A stretch of DNA of 64,000 bases from Limnohabitans sp. GTDB taxonomy: Bacteria > Pseudomonadota > Gammaproteobacteria > Burkholderiales > Burkholderiaceae_C. A program made the position numbers and the translations under genes. Below the pieces are notes generated by a model. It had not been told where the DNA came from. It saw nothing but the letters and a program-made list of their open reading frames with translations, and searched no databases. Where the stretch lies: the NCBI RefSeq assembly GCF_017848645.1, contig NZ_JAFEIF010000024.1:19988-83987 (forward strand). Direction: 5' to 3'. The first letter of the stretch is position 1; every line of letters begins with the position of its first letter. Shown here piece after piece: positions 19,942 through 31,581 of this stretch.

Positions 19942-20565
19942 ATGAACAACAACGCACCCGGCATCACCGGCCTCATCCTCGCAGGCGGGCGCGGTTCGCG
20001 CATGGGCGGCATCGACAAAGGCCTGCAAAACTTTCGTGGCCTGCCCCTGGCCCTGCAAACCCTGATGCGCCTGCAGCTGCAAAGCCTGCCGCTGCAAGAA
20101 GTGCTGATCAACGCCAACCGCAACCTCTCGGCCTACGAATCCTTGGGCGTGCCGGTCTGGCCCGACAGCATCGACGGCTTTGCCGGGCCGCTGGCAGGCT
20201 TCCTTACCGGACTGGAGCGCTGCGAAACCCCGCTCTTGCTCACCGTGCCTTGCGACACGCCTTTGTTTCCGCTCGATCTGGTGGAGCGCTTGGTCCAAGC
20301 CATGGACACGCAAGACGCCGACATGGCCATGGCCGCCGCGCCCGAGCTTGACGGCGCGGTGCGCCCACAGCCCGTGTTTTGCCTGCTCAAAATCGATCTG
20401 CTCGAAAGCCTGGTCAAGTTCACCCAAGGCGGTGGCCGCAAGATCGACGCCTGGACCAGCCAGCACCGCTGCGCCATCGTCCCCTTTGACCTGCCCGGCG
20501 ACAACCCGCAAGCCTTTGCCAACGCCAACACGTTGGCCGAGCTGCAGCAACTCGAAGCCCTCTGA
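19942..20565 (+). CDS. mobA: Molybdenum cofactor guanylyltransferase
   Basis: Transfers GMP to molybdopterin to form MGD. The N-terminal nucleotide-binding signature [16 protein letters not shown] lies at about residues 13-28. The metal-binding aspartate is in [10 protein letters not shown]. Length 207 aa is normal. The ATG is five bases after the moaA stop, so translation is coupled; the long open frame upstream lies inside moaA and is ignored. Confidence 0.92.
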   Translation: MNNNAPGITGLILAGGRGSRMGGIDKGLQNFRGLPLALQTLMRLQLQSLPLQEVLINANRNLSAYESLGVPVWPDSIDGFAGPLAGFLTGLERCETPLLLTVPCDTPLFPLDLVERLVQAMDTQDADMAMAAAPELDGAVRPQPVFCLLKIDLLESLVKFTQGGGRKIDAWTSQHRCAIVPFDLPGDNPQAFANANTLAELQQLEAL

Positions 20566-20596
20566 ATTCCTTGGCCATGCCCTGGCCGTGCAGACC

Positions 20597-21919
<1,323 letters not shown>

Positions 21920-21938
21920 ACCCGGGAACCAGGCACGC

Positions 21939-21970
21939 ATGAAAAAAGCGGCCAAGGCCGCTTTTTTCAT
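21939..21970. terminator. Bidirectional terminator between moeA and the RND pump
   Basis: A perfect 15-bp inverted repeat with a two-base centre. The stem AAAAAAGCGGCC / GGCCGCTTTTTT gives a GC stem with a T tract on both strands. It lies between convergent genes and should serve both. Confidence 0.85.
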
Positions 21971-22007
21971 GGCTCTGGCGCTGCACAGCGCGTGCAGCGT
22001 CTGGCGG

Positions 22008-25000
22008 TCAGTGCACCGCCGACTCGGGCGGTGCCTCATGCGCCACCGCCTTGTTCGGCCCTGGCACCGATCGGCGAGCCAGCAACGAGTACATGGTAGG
22101 CACGACGAAAACAGCCAGCACCGTGCCCAAGCTCATGCCACCCACAATCACCCAGCCGATTTGCGTGCGGCTCTCAGCGCCCGCGCCCGTGGCCAGGGCC
22201 AGAGGGACAGCGCCCAATACCATGGCCCCGGTGGTCATCAAGATCGGGCGCAGGCGCTGTGCAGAAGCCTTGATCAGCGCCTCTTGCATGGCCATGCCCT
22301 GCTCGCGCAACTGGTTGGTGAATTCGACAATCAGAATGCCGTGCTTGGTGATCAAGCCCACCAAGGTGATCAAGCCAATTTGCGAATACACGTTGAGCGA
22401 TCCACCCGTGAACTTGAGCGCCAAGAGCGCCCCGATCATGGACAGCGGCACCGACAGCATGATCACAAAGGGGTCGATGAAGCTCTCAAACTGGGCGGAC
22501 AACACCAAAAAGATGAACAGCAGCGCCAGCACAAAGACAAGCACCAAAGCCCCCTGCGAGCTTTTGAACTCCCGCGAGGTGCCGTTGAGTTCGGTGGTGT
22601 AGCCAGGCTTGAGCACCTTGGCCGCCGTTTCATCCATGAATTGGATGGCTTGACCCAATGAGTAATCGGGGGCCAGGTTGGCGGTAATGGACACCGAGCG
22701 GCGCTGACCAAAGTGGTTCAACTCGCGCGGTGACACGCTCTCGCGCACTTTCACCAGACTCGACAAGGGAATCATGGTGTCGTTGCGGCCACGCACCTGG
22801 ATCACGTCGATGTCGTCGGGCGTGTTGCGGGCCGAAGGCAGGGTTTGCACAATCACGTCGTACTGCTCGGCATCGCGCTTGTAGCGCGTCACCACACGAC
22901 CGCCCAGCATGGTCTCGATGGTGCGAGCCACCACTTCAATGCTCACGCCGAGCTCGTTGGCTTTGACGCGGTCCACTTCGATGCGCAGCTCGGGCTTGTT
23001 CAGACGCAAGTCCACGTCGGGCGACAAGATGCCCGGGTTCTTGGCGATTTCGTCCATCATTTGCCGGGTGAGCAAGTTCAGGTTTTGGTAACTGTCCGAA
23101 GTCTGGATCACGAAGTTCAAAGGCCGCTCACGAAAGCCCTGGCCCAAGGAAGGCGGCGTGATCGGGAATGCGTTGACCCCAGGCAGACTGTTGAACTTGG
23201 CCCCCAGTTCACGGGCGATTTCAAGCGTGGTGCGTTTGCGCTCATCCCAGTCCACCGCACGGTAAACCACCGAGCCCTGACCCACCGTGGGGTTGCCCAT
23301 GTTGGCGAAAATCCGGTCGAATTCTGGATAAGCCTGCCCGAATTTTTCGAGCGAACGCGCATAGCGGTCGGTGTATTCCAAGGTTGAACCATCGGGGGCA
23401 TTGACAGTCGCCAAAATCGTGCCCCGGTCCTCCAGTGGCGCGAGTTCCTGCTTCATCGTCGGGTAGATGAATGCAATGCCTGCGCCAGAAGCAAGCATGA
23501 CCAGCACCACCACCCAACGGGCGCGGGTCAAGATCAAGGTCAACAGGCTTTCATAGCCATTGGACAAGGCCGTGAGCCTGCGCTCCATGAAGCGGTCAAA
23601 CCAGCTCGGGTTGGGGTTGTGGCGCAGCAGTTTGGCGCTCAGCATGGGCGCCAGGGTCAAGGCCACAAAGCCGGACACGATCACCGCCCCAGCCAGAGCC
23701 AACGCAAACTCGCCAAACAACTTGCCTGTGCGCCCCGGTGTGAAGGCCAAGGGGGCAAACACGGCGGCCAAAGTCAAAGTCATGGCGATGACGGCAAAAC
23801 TGATTTCACGCACGCCCTTGATGGCCGCTGAAAACGGGTCCAGTCCTTCTTCAATGTGCCGGTAAATGTTCTCCAACACCACGATGGCGTCGTCCACCAC
23901 CAATCCAATGGCCAGCACCAGCGCCAGCAAGGTCAGTGTGTTGATGGTGAAACCCGCCAGGGCCATCATGGCAAACGCACCAATCAAACTGACCGGGATG
24001 GTGATGATCGGGATGATCGAAGCACGCAAAGTGCGCAGGAACACGAAAATCACCAAGGCCACCAGAACCACGGCTTCGACAATGGTCTGAAACACGTTCT
24101 TGATCGACCGGTCAATGAACACCGAGTTGTCGTTGGCCACATCGATGGACATATCCCCCGGCAAATCGGCCTTCAGGCGGGGGATCATCTCGCGCACGCC
24201 TTTGGACAGCTCCAGCGGGTTGGCCGTGGCTTGCCGGATCACGCCCGCTGAAATCGCTGGCCGTCCATTCAGGCGCACCACACTGCGGTCGTTGGCCGCA
24301 TCTTCCTTGATCTGGGCCACATCACGCAGCTTGACCGGAAAGCCGTTGATGGTGCGTATGACAATCTCGCCGAACTGACCGGGACGGGTCAGGTCGGTCT
24401 GGGAGGACACGCTGAACTCCCGATTGGTCGACTCGATCCGGCCGGCTGGCAACTCCAGGTTGCTGCGGCGGATGGCATCTTCCACATCCTGGGGCGTCAG
24501 CTTGTAAGACGACAAACGCGCATGGTCCAGCGAGACCAGCATGGCGTATTTGCGCTCGCCAAAAATGCGCACATCGGCCACACCCGTGACGGTCTGCAGG
24601 CGCGGCTTGACCACGCGGTTGACCAGGTCGTTGATCTGCAAGGCATTGAGCGTGTCACTGGAAAAAGCCAGCCAAATCACCGGAAAGGCATCGGCTTCGA
24701 CCTTGGCAATGACCGGCTCTTCGATGGCCTGGGGCAAACGGTTGCGCACACGCGACGTGCGGTCACGCACTTCGGCAGCTGCCGTGTCGGCGTCTTTTTC
24801 AAGGCGAAAGCGCACCGTGATTTGCGACTGCTCGGCGCGGCTGATGGAGGTGATGACGTCCACCGCATCGATGCCCGCGATCGAGTCTTCCAGCGGCTTG
24901 GTGACCTGCGACTCGATCACCTCGGCCGACGCCCCCACGTAGCGGGTGGTCACGGTGACGGTGGGCTCATCGATCTTGGGGTATTCGCGCAGCGACAGGC

Positions 25001-25091
25001 TCTTGAAGCTGACTGCACCAATGAGCACGATCAGCAAGGACATGACCACGGCCAACACGGGCCGCCGGATGGAGACTTCAGCGAGCTGCAT
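22008..25091 (-). CDS. RND efflux transporter permease (HAE1 family)
   Basis: Inner-membrane proton-driven drug exporter of 1027 aa, AcrB/MexB-like. The N-terminal helix follows SIRRPVLAVVMSLLIV. The TM4 proton-relay motif VVDDAIVVLEN is intact, and two large periplasmic loops alternate with twelve helices. It overlaps the adaptor gene by 14 bp and is co-transcribed with it. No outer-membrane factor gene follows, so it probably borrows a TolC-like channel encoded elsewhere. Substrate unknown. Confidence 0.94.
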   Translation of the reverse strand: MQLAEVSIRRPVLAVVMSLLIVLIGAVSFKSLSLREYPKIDEPTVTVTTRYVGASAEVIESQVTKPLEDSIAGIDAVDVITSISRAEQSQITVRFRLEKDADTAAAEVRDRTSRVRNRLPQAIEEPVIAKVEADAFPVIWLAFSSDTLNALQINDLVNRVVKPRLQTVTGVADVRIFGERKYAMLVSLDHARLSSYKLTPQDVEDAIRRSNLELPAGRIESTNREFSVSSQTDLTRPGQFGEIVIRTINGFPVKLRDVAQIKEDAANDRSVVRLNGRPAISAGVIRQATANPLELSKGVREMIPRLKADLPGDMSIDVANDNSVFIDRSIKNVFQTIVEAVVLVALVIFVFLRTLRASIIPIITIPVSLIGAFAMMALAGFTINTLTLLALVLAIGLVVDDAIVVLENIYRHIEEGLDPFSAAIKGVREISFAVIAMTLTLAAVFAPLAFTPGRTGKLFGEFALALAGAVIVSGFVALTLAPMLSAKLLRHNPNPSWFDRFMERRLTALSNGYESLLTLILTRARWVVVLVMLASGAGIAFIYPTMKQELAPLEDRGTILATVNAPDGSTLEYTDRYARSLEKFGQAYPEFDRIFANMGNPTVGQGSVVYRAVDWDERKRTTLEIARELGAKFNSLPGVNAFPITPPSLGQGFRERPLNFVIQTSDSYQNLNLLTRQMMDEIAKNPGILSPDVDLRLNKPELRIEVDRVKANELGVSIEVVARTIETMLGGRVVTRYKRDAEQYDVIVQTLPSARNTPDDIDVIQVRGRNDTMIPLSSLVKVRESVSPRELNHFGQRRSVSITANLAPDYSLGQAIQFMDETAAKVLKPGYTTELNGTSREFKSSQGALVLVFVLALLFIFLVLSAQFESFIDPFVIMLSVPLSMIGALLALKFTGGSLNVYSQIGLITLVGLITKHGILIVEFTNQLREQGMAMQEALIKASAQRLRPILMTTGAMVLGAVPLALATGAGAESRTQIGWVIVGGMSLGTVLAVFVVPTMYSLLARRSVPGPNKAVAHEAPPESAVH

Positions 25092-26481
25092 CGTTGCCCC
25101 TCAGGCAAGGGTTAGGGCCCGACAGCGCCACTGGCTTGGCCGGCGGCTTTGTGGGCTTGCTGGCGCCCGCTGGTGCCGCAGAAGCGGCCGCTGCCCCCCC
25201 TGAGCCCGGAGCTGAAGCGGCAGATGCAGCTGAAGCGCCGCCCGCCGGCGCTGCGGCCTGACCCTGCCCACCGGCAGGACGAGGGCCGCCAGGCTGGGAC
25301 AAGTCCACCACGCGCACAGCCGTACCGTCTTTTTGCAAACGCTGGTGACCTGCAGTCACCACGGTATCACCGGCAGACAATCCTTCGACGATTTCAACTT
25401 TGCCCGGTTGACGCAAACCGACCTTCACGGCCACCCGCTCGGACACCAGGTTCTCGGGTTTATCACCGGGTACGACCTTGACCACAAAGGTGCGCCCACC
25501 CTGGGGGATGATGGCTTCCTCCGGAATGACCAAGGCGTTGTCACGCGAGCCAAAGACCGCGTTCACCCGGGCAAACATGCCCGGGCGCAGTTGCTGCTGG
25601 CGGTTGTCGATGCAGCCGCGCACACCGACCGAGCGGCCATTGGCCTCGATCAAAGGGTCCACCGCCTGCACGATGGCCGTGAACGGACGGCCCGGCAAAG
25701 CGTCCACCGTCAATTGGGCTTTTTGTCCTGCGCGCACCCGTGCCTGAAAACGCTCGGGCAAACGGAAGTCGAGCAGCACGGCATCGATGTCTTCCACGTT
25801 GACCATGTCCGCGCCATCTTTGAGGTAATCGCCCACGTTGATTTGCTTGAGGCCGGTGATGCCATCAAACGGCGCCAGCACCTGCAAGCGCTGCAGCGTG
25901 GCCTGGGCCAGCGACAATTTGGCACGGGAGACTTCCAGGGCCGCCGCACTCTCGTCCAGCGAGCGCTGGCTGATGAAGTTTTGCGCCACCAGCTCCTGGT
26001 TGCGCTTGTGGTTGGCCTCGGCAATCGACAGCTCGGCACGCGCCTGCGCCACCTGGGCCTGCTGCAGTTGGTCTTCAAACTGCACCATCAACTGGCCCTT
26101 GCGCACACGCTGGCCGTCGCTGAAAAGAATCTGTTTGACACGGCCCCCCACTTCGGGGCGAAGCATCACGCCTTGGCGCGAGCGCAAACTGCCCACGGCC
26201 TGGGTCTCGTCCACCAAGGTCATGCGCTCGACCTTGGCGACCTCCACTGCCGGAGCCCGGCCTGCCCCACCTGACCCACCGGCTGCGCCTCCTGGCCCGG
26301 CCCCTGGTGCGCCACTGGCTGCACCCGCAGGGGCTGCGGAAGGACCACCTGAGGCGGAAGAAGCTGCTGAACTGGGCGCCGCACCACCCGTCGGGGCCTT
26401 GTTTTGCCACCACCAGGCGGCTCCTGAGGCCACGGAAATGCCCACCAGGGCCAGCACTGCGTATTTCTTCTTGTAAGCCAT
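25078..26481 (-). CDS. RND efflux periplasmic adaptor (membrane fusion protein)
   Basis: HlyD/AcrA-like adaptor of 467 aa that links the inner-membrane pump to an outer-membrane channel. An N-terminal helix (about 8-25) acts as signal or anchor. A Gly/Ala/Ser/Pro-rich linker (30-75) leads to the lipoyl/barrel-sandwich halves (EVGGRVKQILFSDGQRVRKG, and LAPFDGITGLKQINVGDYLK), separated by a coiled-coil hairpin. The C-terminal tail is again Ala/Gly-rich. Typical MFP lipid-attachment cysteine is absent. The stop overlaps the pump start. Confidence 0.92.
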   Translation of the reverse strand: MAYKKKYAVLALVGISVASGAAWWWQNKAPTGGAAPSSAASSASGGPSAAPAGAASGAPGAGPGGAAGGSGGAGRAPAVEVAKVERMTLVDETQAVGSLRSRQGVMLRPEVGGRVKQILFSDGQRVRKGQLMVQFEDQLQQAQVAQARAELSIAEANHKRNQELVAQNFISQRSLDESAAALEVSRAKLSLAQATLQRLQVLAPFDGITGLKQINVGDYLKDGADMVNVEDIDAVLLDFRLPERFQARVRAGQKAQLTVDALPGRPFTAIVQAVDPLIEANGRSVGVRGCIDNRQQQLRPGMFARVNAVFGSRDNALVIPEEAIIPQGGRTFVVKVVPGDKPENLVSERVAVKVGLRQPGKVEIVEGLSAGDTVVTAGHQRLQKDGTAVRVVDLSQPGGPRPAGGQGQAAAPAGGASAASAASAPGSGGAAAASAAPAGASKPTKPPAKPVALSGPNPCLRGNDAAR

Positions 26482-26631
26482 TCAGATTTCTCTCAGGTTG
26501 CGTTCGCCAAGACTTCAGCAATGTAACAGCGCGCAAGCCATTTCCCCACAGTCAGCAGGCCCTTGCAGCAGACCCGACCGCTAGGGCGCGTCAGGGCCTG
26601 GGCCGCGCGCACCCGGCCTGGGCAGTTGGCT

Positions 26632-27084
26632 TCAGCGGCCCAAGGCTTTGTCCACGCCTTGGTTGGCCAGTGCATCAGCCCGCTCGTTGCCCGGATCGCC
26701 GTTGTGGCCTTTGACCCAGCGCCAGTCGATCTGGTGTCCCGAAGAAGACACGACACTGTCCAATTTTTGCCACAGGTCGGCATTTTTGACAGGTTGTTTG
26801 GCCGCCGTGCGCCAGCCTCGGGCTTTCCAGCCATGGATCCACTCGGTGATGCCCTTGCGCACATATTCGCTGTCCAGGTACAGCGTGACCTGGCAAGGGC
26901 GCTTGAGCGCCAGCAGGCCTTCAATGACGGCTGTCATCTCCATGCGGTTGTTGGTGGTGTTCAGCTCGCCGCCAAACAACTCCTGAACATGTTGGCCCGA
27001 CTGCAGGCGAACGCCCCAGCCGCCAGGGCCGGGGTTGCCCTTGCAGGCGCCATCGGTGTGAATTTCAACGTGGGTCAAAAGCAT
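26632..27084 (-). CDS. rnhA: Ribonuclease HI
   Basis: Cytosolic nuclease that cuts RNA in RNA-DNA hybrids. The four catalytic acidic residues are recognisable: D in [13 protein letters not shown] in [13 protein letters not shown] in YLDSEYV and D in ERADALAN. Length 150 aa is standard. The start overlaps the upstream methyltransferase gene by 20 bp, a gene pair often seen in Burkholderiales. Confidence 0.94.
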   Translation of the reverse strand: MLLTHVEIHTDGACKGNPGPGGWGVRLQSGQHVQELFGGELNTTNNRMEMTAVIEGLLALKRPCQVTLYLDSEYVRKGITEWIHGWKARGWRTAAKQPVKNADLWQKLDSVVSSSGHQIDWRWVKGHNGDPGNERADALANQGVDKALGR

Positions 27085-27946
27085 CTTTCTCGGCCGGGGG
27101 ATGGCCCATGAAGGTATCGGAGCGGGCCACAGGTGCGGTCGCTGCTGCGGGCGATCGTACCGTGCGCCATTGGCGCGCTGGCAGCCAGCGCCCCCCGGGC
27201 ACCCGTTTAGTGGCCATCAACAAATAGACGCCCCCCAAAATGGGCCACCAACGCTCGCCCGCACGCTCCATCCAGCCCAAGCGCTGCATCCAGCGCTCAC
27301 TGGTCAAGGCCGGGGTCCAGCCCCCAAAGCGGCTGACCTGCACCTCAAAACCCAACAAACGCAACCAGTCGCGTAATCGCCGGTAAGCGATCAGGCGCTG
27401 CACCGAAGCCCCGCCGAGCCGGCGCGGACCACCTCGCTGAGGGGGCCACCCCCACAAACTCATGGGGTTCAGGCCCGTGATCAGCACTTGCCCTTCGGGA
27501 ATCAGCACCCGCTCGACCTCGCGCAAACAGGCATGCGGATCGGCCGAGCGCTCCAGCGTGTGCGGCAAGACCACCAGGTCCAGGCTGTCCGCCTGCCAAG
27601 GCCAGGCCCGACTGTCCAGCCAGACATCGGGGCCCATTGGCGCACAAGGGTCAGGATGGGGAGGCTGTGACGGCTGCAAGGCTTGCACGACAGGACCCCT
27701 CAAGGCCTTGTGCTCCTGAGGCCATTCGAACTCGGCACCTGCCTGCCAGCGGTGCGGCATGCGGTTTTGGCGCAAGGCCTGCAACTCGGGCCAGCCCAAC
27801 TGCACCGCGTGGTAGCCAAAGACATCGGCCAGCAGCGCATCGGCCTGGGCTTGTTCCCAGGCCAGCAAGCGCGAGGCCACCGGCTGACCCAAATGGGCCA
27901 GCCAGGCGGGCGTGGGGTGCTGGCTTTCTATAATCGAACGCTCCAT
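27065..27946 (-). CDS. Class I SAM-dependent methyltransferase
   Basis: A methyltransferase of about 293 aa of the Methyltransf_11 type. The acidic block [20 protein letters not shown] and the post-core strand [15 protein letters not shown] are visible; the glycine-rich motif I is degenerate, as in this Burkholderiales family. The ATG at 27946 shares two bases with the ATG of gloB on the other strand, so the two genes diverge from overlapping start codons. It overlaps rnhA at its 3' end. Substrate unknown. Confidence 0.8.
   Translation of the reverse strand: MERSIIESQHPTPAWLAHLGQPVASRLLAWEQAQADALLADVFGYHAVQLGWPELQALRQNRMPHRWQAGAEFEWPQEHKALRGPVVQALQPSQPPHPDPCAPMGPDVWLDSRAWPWQADSLDLVVLPHTLERSADPHACLREVERVLIPEGQVLITGLNPMSLWGWPPQRGGPRRLGGASVQRLIAYRRLRDWLRLLGFEVQVSRFGGWTPALTSERWMQRLGWMERAGERWWPILGGVYLLMATKRVPGGRWLPARQWRTVRSPAAATAPVARSDTFMGHPPAEKDAFDPR
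27929..27934 (+). promoter_or_regulatory. -10 element of the gloB promoter
   Basis: A perfect TATAAT ends ten bases before the gloB ATG, so transcription would start about four bases before the codon or at it. No good -35 hexamer is seen at 16-18 bp. If used, the gloB mRNA is almost leaderless. The element lies inside the 5' end region of the divergent methyltransferase gene. Confidence 0.45.
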
Positions 27947-28718
27947 GAAACTCATTGCCCTGCCCGCTTTCGCAGACAACTACATTTGGTTGTTGCACAC
28001 CGACCGCCACGCCCTCGTGGTGGACCCCGGCGACAGTGCGCCCGTGCTGGCCTGGCTGCAAGCGCATCCGGGTCTGCAATTGGACACGATTCTAGTCACG
28101 CACCACCACGCCGATCACACGGGCGGCCTGGCCGAACTGGTGGCCCGCACCGGGGCCCGTGTGCTGGGCCCCGCCCTCGAACACATGCCCGTCCCCACCC
28201 AAGGCCTTCAACAAGGTGACTGCTTTGATTGGCACGGGCTGGCATTTCAGGTGCATGAGGTGCCAGGCCACACCCTGGGCCACATCGCTTTTTGGGCGCA
28301 GCCCACAGGCCAGGACCCGCTGCTTTTTTGTGGTGACACCCTCTTTTCTGGCGGGTGTGGGCGTTTGTTTGAAGGCACGCCCGCCCAAATGCTGGACTCG
28401 CTGGACCGCCTGGCCGCCTTGCCAGGTGCCACGCGGGTATGCTGCGCCCACGAATACACCTTGTCGAACCTGAAGTTTGCGCTGGCCGTTGAGCCGGACA
28501 ACCCGGCACTGCAAGCTTACTGGGCCCAATGCACCGAGCTGCGCCACCAATCGCTGCCCACCTTGCCCGTGGCGCTGCACACCGAGCGCGCCATCAACCC
28601 CTTTTTACGAAGCCGCCTGGCCACAGTGGCCACCCCCGTGCGCCAGCGTGACCGCCTGGCCGTGGACGATGTGTCCACCTTTGCAGCCCTTCGCCAATGG
28701 AAAAACGACTTCCGATGA
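27945..28718 (+). CDS. gloB: Hydroxyacylglutathione hydrolase (glyoxalase II)
   Basis: Metallo-beta-lactamase fold enzyme that hydrolyses S-lactoylglutathione in methylglyoxal detoxification. The metal-binding motif THHHADH (52-58) is complete, with further ligands in PGHTLGHI, GDTLFSGGCGRLFEG and CAHEYT. Length 257 aa is as expected. Its stop overlaps the start of the mltD-like gene as ATGA. Confidence 0.94.
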   Translation: MKLIALPAFADNYIWLLHTDRHALVVDPGDSAPVLAWLQAHPGLQLDTILVTHHHADHTGGLAELVARTGARVLGPALEHMPVPTQGLQQGDCFDWHGLAFQVHEVPGHTLGHIAFWAQPTGQDPLLFCGDTLFSGGCGRLFEGTPAQMLDSLDRLAALPGATRVCCAHEYTLSNLKFALAVEPDNPALQAYWAQCTELRHQSLPTLPVALHTERAINPFLRSRLATVATPVRQRDRLAVDDVSTFAALRQWKNDFR

Positions 28719-30298
28719 ACCCGATCTCACTTGCCCCAGCCCGCCTCATTCGCCCCAGTTGGGTTTTGCTGCTGGCCGCTGTGGTTTCTGGCTGCGCCAC
28801 CTCCCTGCCCCCCCCGCAAGCAGCACCTCAGCCGCCCATGGAGAGGTTGCCTGCGGCCACAACAGCGCCAGCCGCCCCCGCCTTGGCTGCGCCCGTGCCT
28901 GTCCCGATCACCGCCCCTGTCGCCCCTGCAGCGCCACCCGTGACCGAGATGAACACAGAGCGACCGGTGTCCCTCAAACCCAATGCCCTCATTGGCCTGC
29001 AAGAGCAAACCGACATCTGGGAGCGCATCCGCCGTGGCTTTGCCATGCCCGACCTGGACAACGATCTGGTGCGCAACCGCGAGCAGTGGTATGCCAGTCG
29101 GCCCGACTACATGCTGCGCATGACCGAGCGCTCACGCCCTTACCTGTTTCACATTGTTGAAGAACTCGAGCGCAGGAACATGCCCATGGAGCTGGCCTTG
29201 CTGCCCTTCATTGAGTCGGCCTTCAACCCCCAAGCCGTGTCCAGTGCCAAGGCCGCAGGCATGTGGCAATTCATGCCGGCCACGGGCAAGTATTTCGACC
29301 TGAAACAAAACCTGTTCAGGGACGAGCGCCGCGATGTGCTGGAGTCCACCCGCGCGGCCCTCGACTACCTGCAAAAACTCTACACCCTGTTTGGCGACTG
29401 GCACCTGGCCTTGGCCGCCTACAACTGGGGTGAGGGCAGCGTCGGCCGGGCCCTCGCGCGCAACAAGGCGCAAGGCTTGCCGCTGACCTACAGCGACCTG
29501 CGCATGCCCAATGAGACGCGCTTTTATGTGCCCAAACTGCAGGCGGTCAAAAACATTGTGGCCCAACCCGAGGCCTTCAACACCGAGTTGCCGCTCATTC
29601 AAAACCACCCCTACTTCAAGAGCGTGGCCATCGAACGCGACATTGACGTGGCCATGGCCGCCAAACTCGCCAACGTGAGCCTGGAAGACTTCAAGGCCTT
29701 GAACCCGGCCATGAACCGCCCTGTGATTTTGGCGGCGGGCACGCCACACATTCTGCTGCCTTGGGACAACGCCACCGTCTTCGAAACCAACCTGCAAGCG
29801 CGCCCCGAGCGCCGCCTGTCGAGCTGGACGGCCTGGCAAGCGCCGCGCACCATGGGAGCCGAAGAAGTGGCCAAGCAGGTGGGCATGTCTGCAGAGCAGC
29901 TGCGCAGCGTCAACGGCATTCCGGCCCGCATGCTGGTCAAGGCTGGCTCCACGCTGCTGGTGCCCCGCCAAGGCAAGCTGGACAACGATGTGACCGAACA
30001 CCTGGCCGACAATGGTCACCTGCTGTTGGCCCCCGAGGTGGTGTTGCGCAAGATCATGGTCAAGGCCCGCGCGGGCGATACGCTCGCGCGCCTTGCATCG
30101 CGCCACGGCGTGAGCGCCGCCAACGTGGCCGACTGGAACCGCCTCAAACCCAACGTGACATTGTCCAACGGCCAGACACTGGCCATTTACGTGCCGGCCA
30201 AGGCGTCAAGAAAGGCGACCAAATCGTCACCACGCCGCACAGAGCCACAGCGCAGCAAAGTCGCGGCCCGTCCCAGCAAAGCAGCTTCAAAGCGTTGA
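28715..30298 (+). CDS. mltD: Membrane-bound lytic murein transglycosylase D
   Basis: Lipoprotein that cleaves glycan strands of peptidoglycan. The lipobox VSGC puts the acylated cysteine at residue 27, followed by a Pro/Ala-rich linker (28-80). The SLT domain contains the catalytic glutamate in PFIESAFNPQA and the block AAGMWQFMPATGKYF. At least one C-terminal LysM domain is clear (ARAGDTLARLASRHGVSAAN), with a basic tail. The ATG at 28715 overlaps the gloB stop; an in-frame ATG six codons earlier lies further inside gloB. Length 527 aa. Confidence 0.92.
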   Translation: MNPISLAPARLIRPSWVLLLAAVVSGCATSLPPPQAAPQPPMERLPAATTAPAAPALAAPVPVPITAPVAPAAPPVTEMNTERPVSLKPNALIGLQEQTDIWERIRRGFAMPDLDNDLVRNREQWYASRPDYMLRMTERSRPYLFHIVEELERRNMPMELALLPFIESAFNPQAVSSAKAAGMWQFMPATGKYFDLKQNLFRDERRDVLESTRAALDYLQKLYTLFGDWHLALAAYNWGEGSVGRALARNKAQGLPLTYSDLRMPNETRFYVPKLQAVKNIVAQPEAFNTELPLIQNHPYFKSVAIERDIDVAMAAKLANVSLEDFKALNPAMNRPVILAAGTPHILLPWDNATVFETNLQARPERRLSSWTAWQAPRTMGAEEVAKQVGMSAEQLRSVNGIPARMLVKAGSTLLVPRQGKLDNDVTEHLADNGHLLLAPEVVLRKIMVKARAGDTLARLASRHGVSAANVADWNRLKPNVTLSNGQTLAIYVPAKASRKATKSSPRRTEPQRSKVAARPSKAASKR

Positions 30299-30349
30299 AC
30301 ACCGAACGGCGGCTGCGGGGGTGAATCAAAACCCCACACCCCAAGCCCG

Positions 30350-31405
30350 TCAGGACAGCCAGCGCCCTTTGGACTTCTGAGCGAAAGCATTGGTGAAAGT
30401 CCGCTCAGGCAAAACCTGCCGAGGTCCGATCGCGCCAATCAGCTTGGCATTGACACGCCAGGCATGGGCCACGTCTTCGCCGCGCACCAGGCCATCGACC
30501 GCATACGACTCGCGCAGCTTCTCAAAAGCGCCCAGGTAAATCGCCCGGTCGCCCATCCAGTGGCTGGCGGGCACCGTCCGCAAAATATCGGTCAAACCCG
30601 CCGTCTGCAGCCACTTGAGCGCCTGCACCACGCCGTCGCTCAGAGCCTGCACCCGATCGGGATGCTGCTGCAGAAAATCCACATGCGCCAACAAGCTGGC
30701 TCCCGGCACCGAGCCCCCCATCAACTGGCGCGTGCCCTGCAAGGTCCGGGCATCGCCCAGCAAGCGAATATCGTTTTTTTGTTCCAGCCAATGCATGACC
30801 GGGTCCGGATTGCACAGGGCATCGATGCTGCCGCTGCGCAGCGCCTCCATCACCCCCTGCGAGGAGCCCACCGGGACAAACACCACATCCTCCCCCGTCA
30901 AGCCTTGGCGCAGCAACCATTGGCAGGCCGTCCAGTGGGTGGACGAGTCCAAAGCCGAAATGCCCAGACGCGCGCCCCGGATGTCCGCCCCTGAGCGCCA
31001 AGCCATGCCGCCACGCGTGCTGCCCCCTATGCTGACCTGAGGCGTTCGGCTCATTTGCACAAAACTTTGGTAGTTGAGCCCCTTCAGATGCAAGCCAAAC
31101 AGATGCTCATAAGCCCCAGCCACCACATCGGCCTGCCCCGCCAGGGCCAGGCTCAAGGCCTTGGCACCCGACTCCTGAGGCAACCACTCCAGCTGCACGC
31201 CCGCTTGCCGGAAAAACCCCAGCCGATCGGCCAGGGTCAGGGGCAGGTGGTACAGGCTTTGGCTGGCGGCCAATGCCAAACGCACACGCGGCAAGGCGCG
31301 CCCCGCCTCGGAGGCGCGGGCCGCAGGCGTTTGCGTGGCGGCAAGCGTCGCCACGGCGGCCAGCAACAGCGATCGGCGAGAAACATGGGCTGATTTCACC
31401 CGCAT
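30350..31405 (-). CDS. ABC transporter substrate-binding protein (SsuA/NMT1-like)
   Basis: Predicted periplasmic binding protein of 351 aa. The N-terminal signal contains SRRSLLLAAVATLAA, with a twin-arginine look. The mature part has the NMT1/SsuA pattern: FFRQAGVQLEW, a GGSTRGG segment and GSIDALCNPDPV, as in sulfonate, nitrate or thiamine-precursor binding proteins. The ATG at 31405 has GGAG just upstream. No permease or ATPase gene is adjacent, so it is an orphan subunit. Confidence 0.82.
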   Translation of the reverse strand: MRVKSAHVSRRSLLLAAVATLAATQTPAARASEAGRALPRVRLALAASQSLYHLPLTLADRLGFFRQAGVQLEWLPQESGAKALSLALAGQADVVAGAYEHLFGLHLKGLNYQSFVQMSRTPQVSIGGSTRGGMAWRSGADIRGARLGISALDSSTHWTACQWLLRQGLTGEDVVFVPVGSSQGVMEALRSGSIDALCNPDPVMHWLEQKNDIRLLGDARTLQGTRQLMGGSVPGASLLAHVDFLQQHPDRVQALSDGVVQALKWLQTAGLTDILRTVPASHWMGDRAIYLGAFEKLRESYAVDGLVRGEDVAHAWRVNAKLIGAIGPRQVLPERTFTNAFAQKSKGRWLS

Positions 31406-31581
31406 CACTCCAAGAAAAAAATGAACAGGCTTGCAGCTTAAACAGGCGCGGCGCATCGCGCATCGGGATTGATCCCGAGCGGGTTTTCACGTAATGGATT
31501 GCAGGTAATTGACAAGTCCCAACCCAAGGACTTGCAGGCCCAAAGTTGTTGAGCATCCAACTGAGCGGGCTGTTCAGTAGC

